Assembly (NCBI RefSeq): GCF_000471905.2
Contig: NW_006498246.1
Span: forward strand, 538,735-602,734
Source: Amborella trichopoda
Lineage: Eukaryota; Streptophyta; Magnoliopsida; Amborellales; Amborellaceae
Direction: 5' to 3'
DNA: 64,000 bases
Shown here piece after piece: positions 1-10,920 of the stretch. Every line of letters begins with the position of its first letter. Position 1 is the stretch's first letter. A program made the translations under genes and the position numbers. The notes beneath the pieces are model-generated. The model did no database searches. It had not been told where the DNA came from and worked only from the letters and a program-made list of their open reading frames with translations.

Positions 1-121
1 ATATATATATATAATAAAGAGAGAGAATCATTGACATTAAGAATTACCCAAAAATATGAATTAGAAGCTTGCCCAAAAATATGAATTAAAAGCAAGATTG
101 TATACAATGAAACCAAGCCAT

Positions 122-1450
122 TTATTCTTGATTGTATAAAATGAGAGTATTTATCTTTGATAATGAGTCAAAATTCCTCTTTTCAGCGATTTGGTGTGAA
201 ATTTGATAGTTTGGTTTCCAACTCAATAGGGTGGGTCGGAATGGCATAGGTAAGAAGCAGCCTTCTGATTCATCTGATTCAAATCTCTTCAGCTGCCGAC
301 TCTTCATGTCATATGTTACGCACTTGTTATATGCAACAAGAAAAAAAATATCATCATAGAAGCCAATATGACGGTACCTTTCAGTGAGCCCCCATTCCTT
401 GAGATCTGCTCGCAAAACCTGCACCCACTTCTTCTCTTCCCAGGAAAAGACCCAAACCCCTGCCTTGAGACTTCCAATTCCATCAAGGCCAATTCCACTT
501 GTTATCACACAAGAAAGTCGACCATTCCACTCTAAGAGTTGGGAATACCACCAAGCATTCAAATCCATAAGCTCAAGCTCAAGGCTTAATGGGGAATCAA
601 TCTTCTCCCAAGCTTTTTTCTTCATGTCATAACATACTACACTTTGATGACACAAGGCATACCAAGTGGTACCAATAATGCAGTGGGACGTACAAAAGGG
701 GTGGCTGCTTGATCGGTCATAAATCGGAAGCCCAACATCCAGTGACCTCCAGTTCTGAATGGCCGAATCGTAGATCCACAAGCTATGTTTCTTGTGGTCG
801 ACCAAGTTCCACTCGAATGCGATGATGATGATGTTTCGGCTGATAGGATCGAATGAAAATGCCATGGTGTAGTCATCGACTTGGGTGTTGGGTGTTGGAA
901 TGGAGACGAATTCCTTTTGCGTCAGTGGGTTTCCTATGAAAATTGTTTTCTCCGGTTGTGAGAGGAAACACAGTAGGCCATTACTGCAACATGATATACC
1001 TATGCTTCGATGCTGAAAAGTTGTTTCTTTGCAGATTGAAGCTTTGTTGTACTCAATATCAGCAGCATAAAACAACCTATCCTCCTCACAATTTCTCTTA
1101 AAGGGAAAGAAATTTAAGAAAGTTTTGGGGGATGAGAGAGAGGAGTTCTCAAAGAGAAAGAAAGTTTTAGGGAATGAAAGAGAAGAGGGGATGAAAGAGG
1201 GAGACGAAAGAAGTTGGTTCCATGATTTGGACACCGTTCTGAATTTACATATAGATTTCAACGGAAGCTCCTCCAAGATCTTCAATATCAATTCTTGTGG
1301 CAACCAAGGGAGAGAATTTTTTAATTGTTTGCCTTGCCTCTTGAAACTACTATTTTTTAATCTACTATTTTTGAATTGTTTACCATGTCTCGTGAAACTA
1401 CTCATAAAATATCTATACGAGTAAGTGAGAGAAGAAACTTTGGAGTCCAT
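122..1450 (-). CDS. F-box protein (F-box plus kelch/FBA-like C-terminal region)
   Basis: Uninterrupted 442-codon single-exon frame. Residues about 48-90 form an F-box (LPWLPQELILKILEELPLKS, then CKFRTVSKSWNQLL), which in this family binds the SKP1 subunit of an SCF ubiquitin ligase. The rest looks like a plant F-box-associated/kelch-like substrate-binding region: an ISCCSNGLLCF motif near residue 153, then NPLTQKEF, FSFDP and WRSLD-type strands. The length is normal for the group. The start is the first ATG, about 95 bp below a TATA-like box. The N-terminus holds an internal duplication (GKQFKNS and GKQLKNS, from a ~52-bp DNA repeat at about 1322-1402). The last ~30 codons overlap a stretch resembling a MITE end (see findings). 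Product class is clear; the target protein is unknown. Confidence 0.86.
   Translation of the reverse strand: MDSKVSSLTYSYRYFMSSFTRHGKQFKNSRLKNSSFKRQGKQLKNSLPWLPQELILKILEELPLKSICKFRTVSKSWNQLLSSPSFIPSSLSFPKTFFLFENSSLSSPKTFLNFFPFKRNCEEDRLFYAADIEYNKASICKETTFQHRSIGISCCSNGLLCFLSQPEKTIFIGNPLTQKEFVSIPTPNTQVDDYTMAFSFDPISRNIIIIAFEWNLVDHKKHSLWIYDSAIQNWRSLDVGLPIYDRSSSHPFCTSHCIIGTTWYALCHQSVVCYDMKKKAWEKIDSPLSLELELMDLNAWWYSQLLEWNGRLSCVITSGIGLDGIGSLKAGVWVFSWEEKKWVQVLRADLKEWGLTERYRHIGFYDDIFFLVAYNKCVTYDMKSRQLKRFESDESEGCFLPMPFRPTLLSWKPNYQISHQIAEKRNFDSLSKINTLILYNQE
129..225 (+). repeat. Fragment of the 232-bp MITE family, overlapping the F-box C-terminus
   Basis: The plus strand begins GATTGTATAAAATGAGAG and continues with ATTTATCTTTG and TTTGGTGTGAAATTTGATAG. 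These line up in order with the first ~100 bp of the MITE at 19749-19980 (ATAGAATTAGACC, ATTTACCTTTGG, ATTGGATGTGAAATTGG). A second short piece of the same end, AGATTGTATACAATGA, lies at about 95. The overlap covers roughly the last 30 codons of the F-box gene. Alignment by eye. Confidence 0.5.
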
Positions 1451-1541
1451 GCCTATGCCTTGACTCTCAGAATCGTCTCTCGAGTTTAGTCGAGGCAGGT
1501 AAACAGGGACTCTCTAAGAAAGCATACGCTCTTTTGATAGG

Positions 1542-1553
1542 AATATATATAGG
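1542..1553 (-). promoter_or_regulatory. TATA-like box of the F-box gene
   Basis: On the minus strand the sequence reads CCTATATATATTC, about 95 bp upstream of the F-box ATG. This is a normal spacing for a plant core promoter with a short leader. No other promoter element was recognised. Confidence 0.5.
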
Positions 1554-1808
1554 AGTTTGCTATCCCTGTATTTGATGAGGATTAGAACCCACATTAAGTT
1601 TTTCAAATGATCGCGTTTTTGAAATAGAAACTATATTTTATCTTTTTTTTCCCAAAAAAATCTTAATCCCTCTAACTTTATCTCTGTGAATTTTGGTTTA
1701 GAGATAAGTACAATAAAAATTATTACGTAAAGTTTGGATAAAAGTGTGGATAAAGTTTGGATAGAAATAAGTGCAATTGTTTCTTATTTTTTCTATAAAT
1801 CAAAACAT

Positions 1809-1965
1809 TAGTAGAGGGAGAGATTGAAACATGGATAGTAGATAAAGCGAGATAATGTTTTGATTGAGAGAGAGGGTAAGTTCAAAACAGTAGTAGAGGG
1901 AGAGATAGAAACATAGATAGTAGATAAAGCGAGATAAAGTTTTGATTGAGAGAGAGGGTAAGTTG
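1809..1965. repeat. Tandem duplication, 82-bp unit, two copies
   Basis: TAGTAGAGGGAGAGAT starts at 1809 and again at 1891, and each copy runs to GAGAGAGAGGGTAAGTT. The copies differ at only a few bases, so this is a recent local duplication upstream of the F-box gene. Confidence 0.85.
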
Positions 1966-2798
1966 GGTAGTAGAGAGAGATAAACTAGAGCAGTCTTCGA
2001 AAAATCTAACAAAACCGGCCAATGGCCTGATCCGAGCAACCGGTAAACTTCCTACTTCAACCAGTACAATTGGGCAGTCCCAACCGGTCCAGAAAGTGTT
2101 ACAAATAATAAAAAAGAAATAAATAAATCCAAACAAATTTAATGAACATTAAACAATGATTAAACAAAACACCTCCAAATGATATTGAAAGGCTGTGAAA
2201 AAATGAATTTTAAAAAATCAATTTGAGCCCAAGAGTAATTTTTAAAATTTATAAAAATGACGGGAAAATAAAAAATAAGCCCTTTATAATATTAGCCAAT
2301 ATCATAAAAATAATTTAAAACTAAAATAAAAAAAAAGTACAAACAAATCCCTTATTTTCAATATTGGACTCGAGATAAAGTATATAGCGCGTATATATTG
2401 CTCCCCTACTTGGCAGATTTTGGAAACTACTTAAGAATTACTAGATTATTTTTTAAAATAGAAAAATTTGAATTTTGAGTATTTTGACACAAAAGTCTTG
2501 CCCTCCAAAAAATGGACAATCTCTATTCAATCATGACATGTTGTTTCAGAGATTTCAATTCGGGTTGTTTTTTTCTTTTTCTTTTTTTTTTCTTTTATTT
2601 ATTTATTTTATTTTTTTTAACTGAAGTTAGTATACAACACAAAACCTTTGTATATTTTTGTTTTTTTTTTATTGTAAATGGTCATGCAACGATGGGTGTA
2701 CACATAAAATAAAATAAAAGAAGGAAGAAAGAGAAAATTCCGGCAAAGAACAAATGAAAGTAGAGAAGAAAGAAAGAAGAGGGACATGCATAAAAAAG
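1966..2798. other. Gene-free AT-rich stretch
   Basis: No coding signal or recognisable repeat. It contains long T and A runs; short open frames here are low-complexity. Confidence 0.6.
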
Positions 2799-3120
2799 TT
2801 TATATAAGGTTGAACCTTAAAATGTAGAATTAAAGATGCACCTCGAAAAGGTTGTTTTAATGTTGAAAAACCCTTTAATGTATGAACGTAAAAAAAAAGA
2901 TTTTGAGTCTCAAAATTAGTACATCTTGCAATATATTATCCAGACTGTCCATTTTCAAAATATTTATATGCTTATAGATCTACTTGATTTTAGCTATTTT
3001 TGGAGTTTAAAATTTTATAATTAGATATGAAAATAAATTTTCATATAATCCTAAGATTTTTATACGATAATCTATGACAAAGTTCTGGATTTTTTCAAAT
3101 AAAATTTAGAGGTGCACCTT
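2799..3120 (+). repeat. Dispersed ~330-bp MITE-like repeat, copy A
   Basis: Begins GTTTATATAAGGTTGAACC and ends with AGGTGCACCTT. Shared internal landmarks with copies near 22.5 and 25.4 kb are a stretch reading TTAATGTTGAAAAACCC, a CCATTTTCAAAAT block and AAAATTTTATAATTAGATAT. Non-coding. Confidence 0.65.
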
Positions 3121-3144
3121 CATTAAATTGTTTAAGCCACACTC

Positions 3145-3194
3145 CATAAAAATAAAAATAAAAATAAAAATAAAAATAAAAATAAAAATAAAAA
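3145..3194 (+). repeat. (AAAAT)n microsatellite
   Basis: About ten uninterrupted copies of a 5-base A-rich unit, ending at AAAAAAAGTGG. Confidence 0.9.
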
Positions 3195-4534
3195 AAGTGG
3201 AGAAAGAGAGAAAAGAGAAGCATGCTCCGGATGAGAAACAGCTTCATGTACCATTAAAAACACGTAGCATTATTTAGTTTTAATTTCATGGAAAAAGGGA
3301 GTTCAACAATACAGTTGCCCTAAATTGAGATCTGCTTCGGATGAGTTACTTAATGGTTATAACTACATATGAACATTGGGCATTATGGTAATTCTGATAT
3401 ACAAGATGATATAGCTCATAAAAGAATGGTACGTTATGAGATCACTAACACTGTTGATAAGTCAGACGATGGGGAGGATTGATAACACATGGAGATAAAC
3501 GGTGATAATGAAATTTTAGAGAACGGGCAAATCGGAAAAGATAATAGTTGATTGCTTATGTATTTCCCCTTGTCGGTCGATTTTAACGCTCCCTTGTTCC
3601 GTTCATTGTTTTATTTAGTATTTGTTATATTTGAAATAAGCGTGATTCGTCTTGCATTCCCAGGGTTTAGGGCATGAGATGGAGTAGGTAGAGGAGTAAT
3701 AAAAAGGTTTGGGACATAAAAATGGTAGAAAGAGACATGGTTAAAATGGGAGAAGGGTTTTTTTATTAGGGCAGTTACAAGATATTAAAATAATTAACCA
3801 TGTGAAGTTGGGGACTACGGGGGTGGGAGGAAATAATTTGGAAATGAGTAATGCTGATATTTAGAGTTTGGAATGGATGCTACGAAATTGATCCTAATTA
3901 CAAAAGCTAATAAGACATTTTTTGCATTAAAATAAAGGAAACTTATCAAAAATATAACTTTTTTAGATTATTAGATATAAATCTTAAATTTTTTAAATCC
4001 TTATCCATACTCTTTTTTTTTCACTGTTTGTATTTTTTTTACAAAAATACCTTTCCGTGAAGGCATGTTGCTCGACTCGTTTTGAGCCAATCTACAATTT
4101 TGAAGCATCATGACACTTAAAGAACCGTTATTATAGTCACATTTATTTAAGTACCGTGATGGTTCTAATGTTGCCTCATCATCATGGTCCTAAGGGAACG
4201 GGGATAACTTAATTCCCACACCAAGAGCATTTGAACCCTCAACAACAATCATGGTTTGAGTCAATTGTGATGCCTTCACAAATCTATGACTAATACGAAG
4301 GGTATTTTCGTCAAAAAAATACAAACAGTGGAGAAAAAGGGTATGGATACGGTTTTAGAAAATTTGGAGTTCATTTTTAATAATCTAAAAAAAAGGTATA
4401 TTTTTTGTAATTTATTTAGTATTATTGCATTGTGTTTCAAAAGCAGGTACAATGTACAATGTCAAAACAACATGCATCTCTTTGTGCACCCTCCCTCTAG
4501 TTATGTCCCCATAGAAGCAAATTGTACGCTTGTT
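3195..4534. other. Gene-free intergenic sequence
   Basis: No conserved frame, RNA gene or paired terminal repeat seen. Short frames such as the one at 4286-4567 have no family resemblance. Confidence 0.55.
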
Positions 4535-4642
4535 TTTTCAATCTTTGTAACACACCCAAGCTATTAGATTTCACATCGGATAGTTGTAAGTAATTGTGAC
4601 CTCCCCATACCAAAGATAAATGATCTTATTGTATATAATCCC
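4535..4642 (+). repeat. Partial copy of the 232-bp MITE family
   Basis: CCAAGCTATTAGATTTCACATC, split here as CCAAGCTATTAG and ATTTCACATC, followed by GTAAGTAATTGTGACC and TTATTGTATATAATCCC, matches the right half of the MITE at 19749-19980. The left half is absent. Confidence 0.65.
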
Positions 4643-5159
4643 TTTTTCTAAATATAGAAATGCTCTTATTTTAAAAAAAATTGTAATATGCTCCTCCAAT
4701 TAGAGCATATAATCTTGCCCAAAAAGAGAGAAGAAGAAAAAAAAGTTTAAAAAAAAAATTTCAAAATCTTCCTTCTCGAAGGAGGCTTGTATCGTATCGC
4801 ACAAACATAAAAAACTCAAATTAAATTGCTCATATCAGTATTGCATAGGGATACCATTACGTGTTTTGGTATCTATAGGCATTTAGGTGTCTAGTACAGG
4901 AAGGTGAAAAAGTCAGAGCTTCTCAACACATCAGCAAAATAATTTGGGAAAATTACAAAAAGCGCCCAAGATATACATTCTAGACACCTCCCTCCAACTA
5001 AGTTTTTTTCGTCATTTTAACCCCCAAAATGAACTTTTATAGCAAATACTTCCAAAATCAAAAAGTTATATTTTTTTATGAAAATGCCCTCCCCTGTACA
5101 AAAGAAATTATGTTGGGCCACAGACTCACGAACATAGTATCAGATCGAGAGAAAAAAGT

Positions 5160-5308
5160 ATCAAACCGCCTTTAAAAAAATACCGGACCACCTTTAAAAA
5201 GTGTCAGACCGCCTTTAAATAGTGTTGGACCATCAATATTGCCAATCCGCCTTTATAAAGTGCTGGACCACCTTTATAAAGTGTTGGACCGCCTTTATAA
5301 AATGACTT
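5160..5308 (+). repeat. Minisatellite, ~21-bp unit, about seven copies
   Basis: Successive units read ACCGCCTTTAAA or ACCACCTTTATAAAG followed by TG-C/T-TGG. The unit is close to 21 bp; one copy around 5228 is degenerate. Direct repeats without unique spacers, so not a CRISPR-like array. Confidence 0.85.
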
Positions 5309-5467
5309 TTTAAAAGGGTACTTTTGTTCAAACAAATTATGACTTTTTTACTTTAGGTTTATTTACTATAAAACTTGGTTTTGGGGTCAAAGTTGCATAA
5401 AAAAAGTTTGGTGGGTGGGAGGTTGTCTAGAAAGTCTACTTTTAGGAGGTAACGGCAATTTCCCTTA

Positions 5468-5560
5468 ATATTTTTCTCCTTTACTTTTCTTTTAATAAGA
5501 ATCGAACTTGAGATGTAACAGCATATCAATTAAGTCTGAGCCCGATTCCTATATGGTGTA
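5468..5560 (-). repeat. tRNA-derived SINE-like fragment
   Basis: On the minus strand, GGGCTCAGACTTAATTGATATG resembles a tRNA A-box region (core TTAATTGATATG) and is followed at about 30 bp by AAGTTCGATTCTTAT, a B-box-like motif. This is the usual layout of the 5' end of plant tRNA-related SINEs. No full tRNA can be folded. Confidence 0.4.
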
Positions 5561-5650
5561 TTACTCTCCAGTTCTCCACTATATAAATCCACACTTCCAT
5601 GCATGCATGTAGATATGTAACATCTAGAGAGAGAAAGAGGGTGATTTGTT

Positions 5651-5784
5651 GGAGTGGCAATGGGTCAAGTTCGGTTGGATCCAGACCCATACTAGAATAG
5701 TATTCGGGTCCCGGATCTGACTCGTCCCCTCGGGTCCCATGTCTATCCCATCGGGTCTCGGGTCTAGTCAGGTCATTGCCACCT
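5651..5784. mobile_element. Short hAT-like MITE (GGGTC-rich)
   Basis: Left end AGTGGCAATGGGTC and right end GGTCATTGCCACCT are inverted copies. The interior is rich in CGGGTC. The GTGGCAATGGGTC-type end is typical of small hAT-superfamily MITEs in plants. No clean target duplication was seen. Confidence 0.6.
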
Positions 5785-6001
5785 TTACTATGAGCTTTTG
5801 TTTGTTTGTTGTTTTTTTTTTTGCCTTTTTTTACCATCATATACCCATATTATTGGCAACAAGGTCACAATCAACCGCCATTAGATTTCAAGCTATCTGA
5901 TTTGTCGTTCAATAGTCAAAGATCACTACAGGTTCTTATTGCATATGATCTTTAATGCACCCAAACTAATACAACTTGAAATATTTTATCTGTAACAGTT
6001 T

Positions 6002-6175
6002 ACAAGTACAGGTCGGGTATGGCTCAGGTTCAACTGGACCGAAACCCGAATAATGTTCAGGTCCAAGTTTTGGCCCAAATCCAACCCACTTGGTCTAAAT
6101 ATTAAACCCATACCCATAACCATGTTGGGTATACCCAACATGTCCCAAGTCGGGTCCAGGTCCATTGTCAACCCT
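6002..6175. mobile_element. Short hAT-like MITE (second GGGTC-rich element)
   Basis: The right end reads GGTCCATTGTCAACCCT, the inverse of an AGGGTTGACAATGGACC-type hAT terminus. The left end, around ACAGGTCGGGTATGG, is weaker. The interior has the same CCCGAA and GGGT-rich composition as the element 220 bp upstream. Confidence 0.5.
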
Positions 6176-6281
6176 ATTAATAAGCAAATTAGTGATTTGC
6201 TTAGGAGATAATGAAAGTGTACGATTTCCTTACAACGTCTAGAAGAAGGAGAGATACATGATTTGGTGCCAATATCTGGAT

Positions 6282-8257
6282 CAATGTTAGAAAAATCAGT
6301 CGATTAGAATCGGAACCGGCCGGTTAGATAAAAAACGCTAGGGTTCCGAGTCTGGTTAGGGTCAGTTTCATGTGTCTAGCAGCCTAGGTGATAACCTCAA
6401 AAAAATTTCGGCCCAAAACTAGTTGTTTAGGGATCGAACTGACCATGTTTTTATCAAATCGGCTGGTTTTCAGCTAATTGGACCGGTTCACCAATATAAC
6501 ACTGTTTTTTAGTAAATAACGGCATTATTTTGAAATAGGGACCGTTATATGTGGCAGGAAAACTGTGAATCCAACTTTTTCACCTTTTTTTTTCGTTTTG
6601 TGGCCTTTTGTTGGTTTTTTTTGTGTTTTAATATTTTAAATCACTATATAATGAATACAAAATAAGTAATTTGGATTTAAACATTGAAAAAAAAACAAAA
6701 CAAAAGAGTTTCTTGGATTGAAATGGCGGATTTTTTAGGGTTTTGAAAATTTCTGCCATTCTTTCAATAATCTCCTCAATACCTAGTGGTTCTTAAAGAA
6801 ATTTTAGGGGTTTGAATGCTATTCAAAGTATTTACTAGATTCAAGTTTTAATTTGTTCAAAAAACCAAAGATCAAGGGTTGATTTTTGCCCAAAGAGCTG
6901 CTGCTCAGATAACGAGAACCTGTATTTGATCCAAAAACGCAGATTTTTTATCCATTTATTGGTCGTTTTTTATCAAATTGAGAGTTGGATTTTGGTCATT
7001 GAGGCTTCCTATCTCAAATAAAATTTATATGTTTATTTATGAATGAGTAAATTTTTTTATATGATTTTTTTTTGCACAAGGTCATGAAAATTGCATAGAT
7101 TTGAAATGTCCGCAATTTTTATCAAACAAATCCAAAATATCGAATAATTTGTTATGAGATTTAGTACATTTGAAAGACGATCGAAGCTTTTACAATGCAC
7201 GTGTGTTGATTTGTTTGATTATCAGAACATTGAGGGTCGTTTCTTGCTCGAAATGTTACTCGATTTTAGGAATTTTGAGAAATTGATTTTCCTATAAAAA
7301 AATCATTTTCTTAAATAAATTATATTTTTTTTATCAATATGGGAATTTTTTCTATATTGCTTACTAAAATTATCTTTTTAATAAATTAATGTTTTTTAAT
7401 AAAGAATTATGTTTTTCTATTAATATAGGAAGTGTTTTTCTATTTTGCTTAACAAAATTATTTTTTGATAAAATTATGGTTTTTTAATAAAATTATGTTT
7501 TATGATGAATATGGGAAGTGTTTTTCCATTTTGCTTAGTAAAATTATTTTTTGATAAAATTATTTGTTTTACTATTCTTATTTTTTGATAAAATCAATGC
7601 ACAACACACTGATATGGATATGGTAGATACATATAAAAAATATAAGGCAGTAGAACATTGCTTTGTGATGTGCATTAATTTTTAGTTTTGTTGCATATCA
7701 TGAGATATACCTTTTGTGAAGTATGCCTTATTTAACTTCATCGGAAAAGTATTGTATGAATTATGCTTTATCTAACTATATGGAATAGGTCCTTTTTGTT
7801 TCATGTCTTAATTAGTTGGTGTTTTTATTTGATTTAATAGCATCAAGCTACTTTTATTATTTGCAAAAAAAGTGCATAAACTCTCATTCCTAATGTGAGC
7901 TATTTTTGTACAAAAGAAACTATGAAGTTTTTCATGTAAGGATTGGGATGAATATGTTAATATGTTACATGACAAAAATATCTTCAAAGAATATCTTAAT
8001 CTAGGAAACAAAAAGATTTATGCGACCTGCTTTGGATCATGTACAGGACCATAGTATTCAAATATTATGTAATAAGATATTATACACTTAATTTAAGTTT
8101 TTTCTTTTTTCTTTGTTTTTTTGGGGTTTTTGACTCATTTTAAAAAAAAAAAAATCTACTTGATCAAGTAGTCCAGTTAACGGTCCCCCGGTTCCGGTTC
8201 AAAGCACTCCCATGCCCATGTTCGGTTAACCGTTTCGGTTCAATTTTACGAACACTG
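6282..8257. mobile_element. Non-autonomous hAT-like element, 1976 bp, with 8-bp target duplication
   Basis: The left end reads CAATGTTAGAAAAAT and the right end, read inward on the opposite strand, CAGTGTTCGTAAAAT; both run into GGAACCGG or GGTTAACCG-rich subterminal DNA. Flanking octamers are ATCTGGAT (6274-6281) and ATCAGGAT (8258-8265), 7 of 8 identical, as expected for hAT insertions. The interior is AT-rich with no transposase frame; it contains related blocks around TTTTTCTATTTTGCTTA (about 7330-7560). Ends and duplication support the call; the superfamily is inferred from them. Confidence 0.72.
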
Positions 8258-8265
8258 ATCAGGAT

Positions 8266-9490
8266 AAAAAATTGGACTTTTGCAACAGGCTTTTGCCGCT
8301 CGGTAGACATGTAACTTAAAACCCTAGCGAACCCTAGAGAGAGATGGCTTTTTGCAACATACATATGATCAGGTCTTTGCCATTTAGAAAACAGGTATCC
8401 TTAAACCCTAGAAAAGCCCTAAACCCTTAACTTTTGTGTTTCTTCCATAATACTTGGCTATATGCAAAAGTACGCATTTTTTGGATTGTATCTTCTCTTA
8501 CTCTTGTTGGATAACACAGGCCTTTCATTGAAAAATGCTATAAGATACCCATAACTTATTTATTTATTTCACACATTCTCAATTTTGGTTTGTAGTCTTT
8601 GTGAACTCCTAGCATTTTACTGAATGAAATTTAGATGCATTGGATTTCTATTAAATCTTGTTATTTCTTGTAGTTTTGCTTCCTGCTATAACAATTATTT
8701 GAGTCCCCTTCGCGTAATTATTTATTAGTTGGATGACATCTTCTGCAACTTGTAATTATTTATCAGTTCCCGTGCTATCTCAGCCATTCTTAGGAAATAG
8801 TTTCTCACTTTATATAAATCACTTGTAAAATTAGCAGGGATTACTGGAAATCCAGGAATTTCAAATGAACTTCTAAAAATTTGTTGGCAATTTAATTTTA
8901 TTGGAAAACTGTTGGATAATTGTCACACTATGTAAAATTTTGAATCTTTCTGGCCTTTGGATAACTAGTTCGGCTAGTTTCTTTGATTAGAATCCAACTT
9001 GTTTTTACATTATCGTGTAAAGTAATTTAGATTAACTATAATGATTCTGAAAAGAAAGTTTGTGTCATCAGTGTTGAAGGAAATACTCTTATTTAGATTA
9101 ACTATAGTGATCTTTGAATTTAAAATTATCATAATCCTACGCGATTCAAACGTTACTCATAAGAAATTCCACAAGTAGGCGTTATTATTCCAAGGAATTG
9201 ACTGAAGTCAAGAATGGTTGAAGGCCTACAATAATGAGCAACAACGATCGGCCTCATCATCTTTCATCAGGATATCGGGATCCTCATTTTTAATGCATTT
9301 AATATGATTTAGATCCCCACAATTCTTCTTTCTCTTTTTTGCTAGTTTTGAAAATATATTTTTTATACCCTTGTCCCAGTTTATTATATAGATTATAATA
9401 TGCTTTAAGTTTAGCCTTACTTGTTATTTTATTAGTATTTTTATATTCTTCTAAATTTTGATATTTCTATTATAATGCTAAGCATAATTA
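8266..9490. other. Gene-free intergenic sequence
   Basis: AT-rich, no domain-bearing frame, no RNA gene, no paired terminal repeats recognised. Confidence 0.55.
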
Positions 9491-9685
9491 ATATATGCAA
9501 TGAGACCATCTATCTTTTGTATAAGGTGGTCAAAACTAATCGTGTCTATTAACTAAGCTCAAACTTCAAAAGAAACTTTCTCGAACTTTGTGATATATAT
9601 CTAAACTATTAGATTTCACATCAAATGGTTATAAGTAATTGTGACCTTCTTGCATCAAAAGTAATTGGTCTCATTGTATAAAATT
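9491..9685 (+). mobile_element. MITE, 232-bp family, copy
   Basis: Left end ATGCAATGAGACCAT and right end GGTCTCATTGTATAAAATTC are inverted copies. The interior carries TCGAACTTTGTGA and TTAGATTTCACATC landmarks shared with the copies at 19.7 and 20.7 kb. Confidence 0.7.
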
Positions 9686-9759
9686 CTATATTAAAATACT
9701 ATAATATAACATTGTTTACAATGCAATTTTGGAAGATTTTCGAGTGAAAATCACCCCAA

Positions 9760-10374
9760 CTTGACACTACAAACTTGTTCATTAAAATTCGTAGGCGTCG
9801 TGGAGGCCAGTCAAATTATGATCTAAGGGTTGATCCAGTTGGATGGGCCATGCGGATCATCTCTTAGATCATCGGCAGAGCCGACATAGCCAATGTGTCG
9901 AAATAACAATAAATGCAAATAAATGTATGTTTAACCCAAATGACCAAAAGTAGATAAAAAGATGGAGAATTACCTGCATGGGCTGGTTGGCCTAGAAAGC
10001 CTGAAGCTCAGAGCTTCGCCCCTATTAGGATATGGGTTATGCTTACACTGTTATCCCCTTTCCTTCTCTGCAGGATTGACCAAGCCTTAGCATGGTGTAA
10101 TTGGTTTTCTTAGATTTCTAAGTTACGGTGTTCCTGATTCTCATATTTGGAGGCAGAAATATGGGCTTTGTTAATAAGATTTACTGTTATTCTCTCTCCT
10201 AAAAGTTGCAAGTATCTCACTTCACTTATTAATGCCTAATCTAGGTGACTTAAGTGACCAACCCTCAAGAGTTAGATTTAGGTCCTTTTATAGATGTCTG
10301 AGTGGTTGGGAAGAGGTTTGGAGTGTTTACCTAGTTGGTTAAACTTAAAATTTGAAATTTTGGCAGTCAAAGGC
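9760..10374. other. Non-coding, probably retrotransposon-derived DNA
   Basis: Higher GC than its surroundings and continuous with the minisatellite that follows. No coding frame. Origin is a guess from composition and context. Confidence 0.3.
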
Positions 10375-10920
10375 CTAGACAACACGAGACATGTCGTTTG
10401 GGTCATCGGGGTCCAAACGACGCAAATTGTGTCATATATGCTCAAGGTCAACCGAACACAAAATACTGACACCATAGATGACACAATGTGTGTCGTCTAG
10501 GTCGTCAGGGTACATATGACATGTACTGTATTGTCCAAGCTTAGCGTCAACCAAACAAAAGAGACCGGCACCCAAATAGCCTAGACGACACAATCATCAG
10601 GTTTCAGACAACACGTACTATGTTGTCCAAGCTCAATGTTACCTAGACACAGAAGACAGACACCAAATGGCCCAGATGACATAGTATGTGCCATCTGGGT
10701 CATCAGGTCTAGACGACACATAATATGTCATCCAAGCTTAGTGTCTCCCAAACACAAAAGACTAGCACCAAATGGCCCAAACGACACAATCTGTGTTGTC
10801 TGGTCATCAGAGTCCAAACAACACGTATTGTGTCGTCTAGGCTCAGTGTCGATTAAACACAAAAGACCGGCACCAAATGGCCTAGACGGCACAGTATGTG
10901 TCATTTTATTAAGTTTTCTC
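10375..10920 (+). repeat. Minisatellite, ~105-bp unit with palindromic cores, about five copies
   Basis: CACCAAATGG recurs at 10661, 10766 and 10871, with degenerate copies near 10465 and 10569. Each unit contains a core like GATGACACAATGTGTGTCGTC, whose halves GACGACAC and GTGTCGTC are inverted. Small frames here simply follow the repeat. Confidence 0.8.

Noticed and set aside
5160..5308. Regular ~21-bp repeats resembling a CRISPR array
   Set aside because: There are no unique spacers; the units are directly adjacent and this is plant nuclear DNA.
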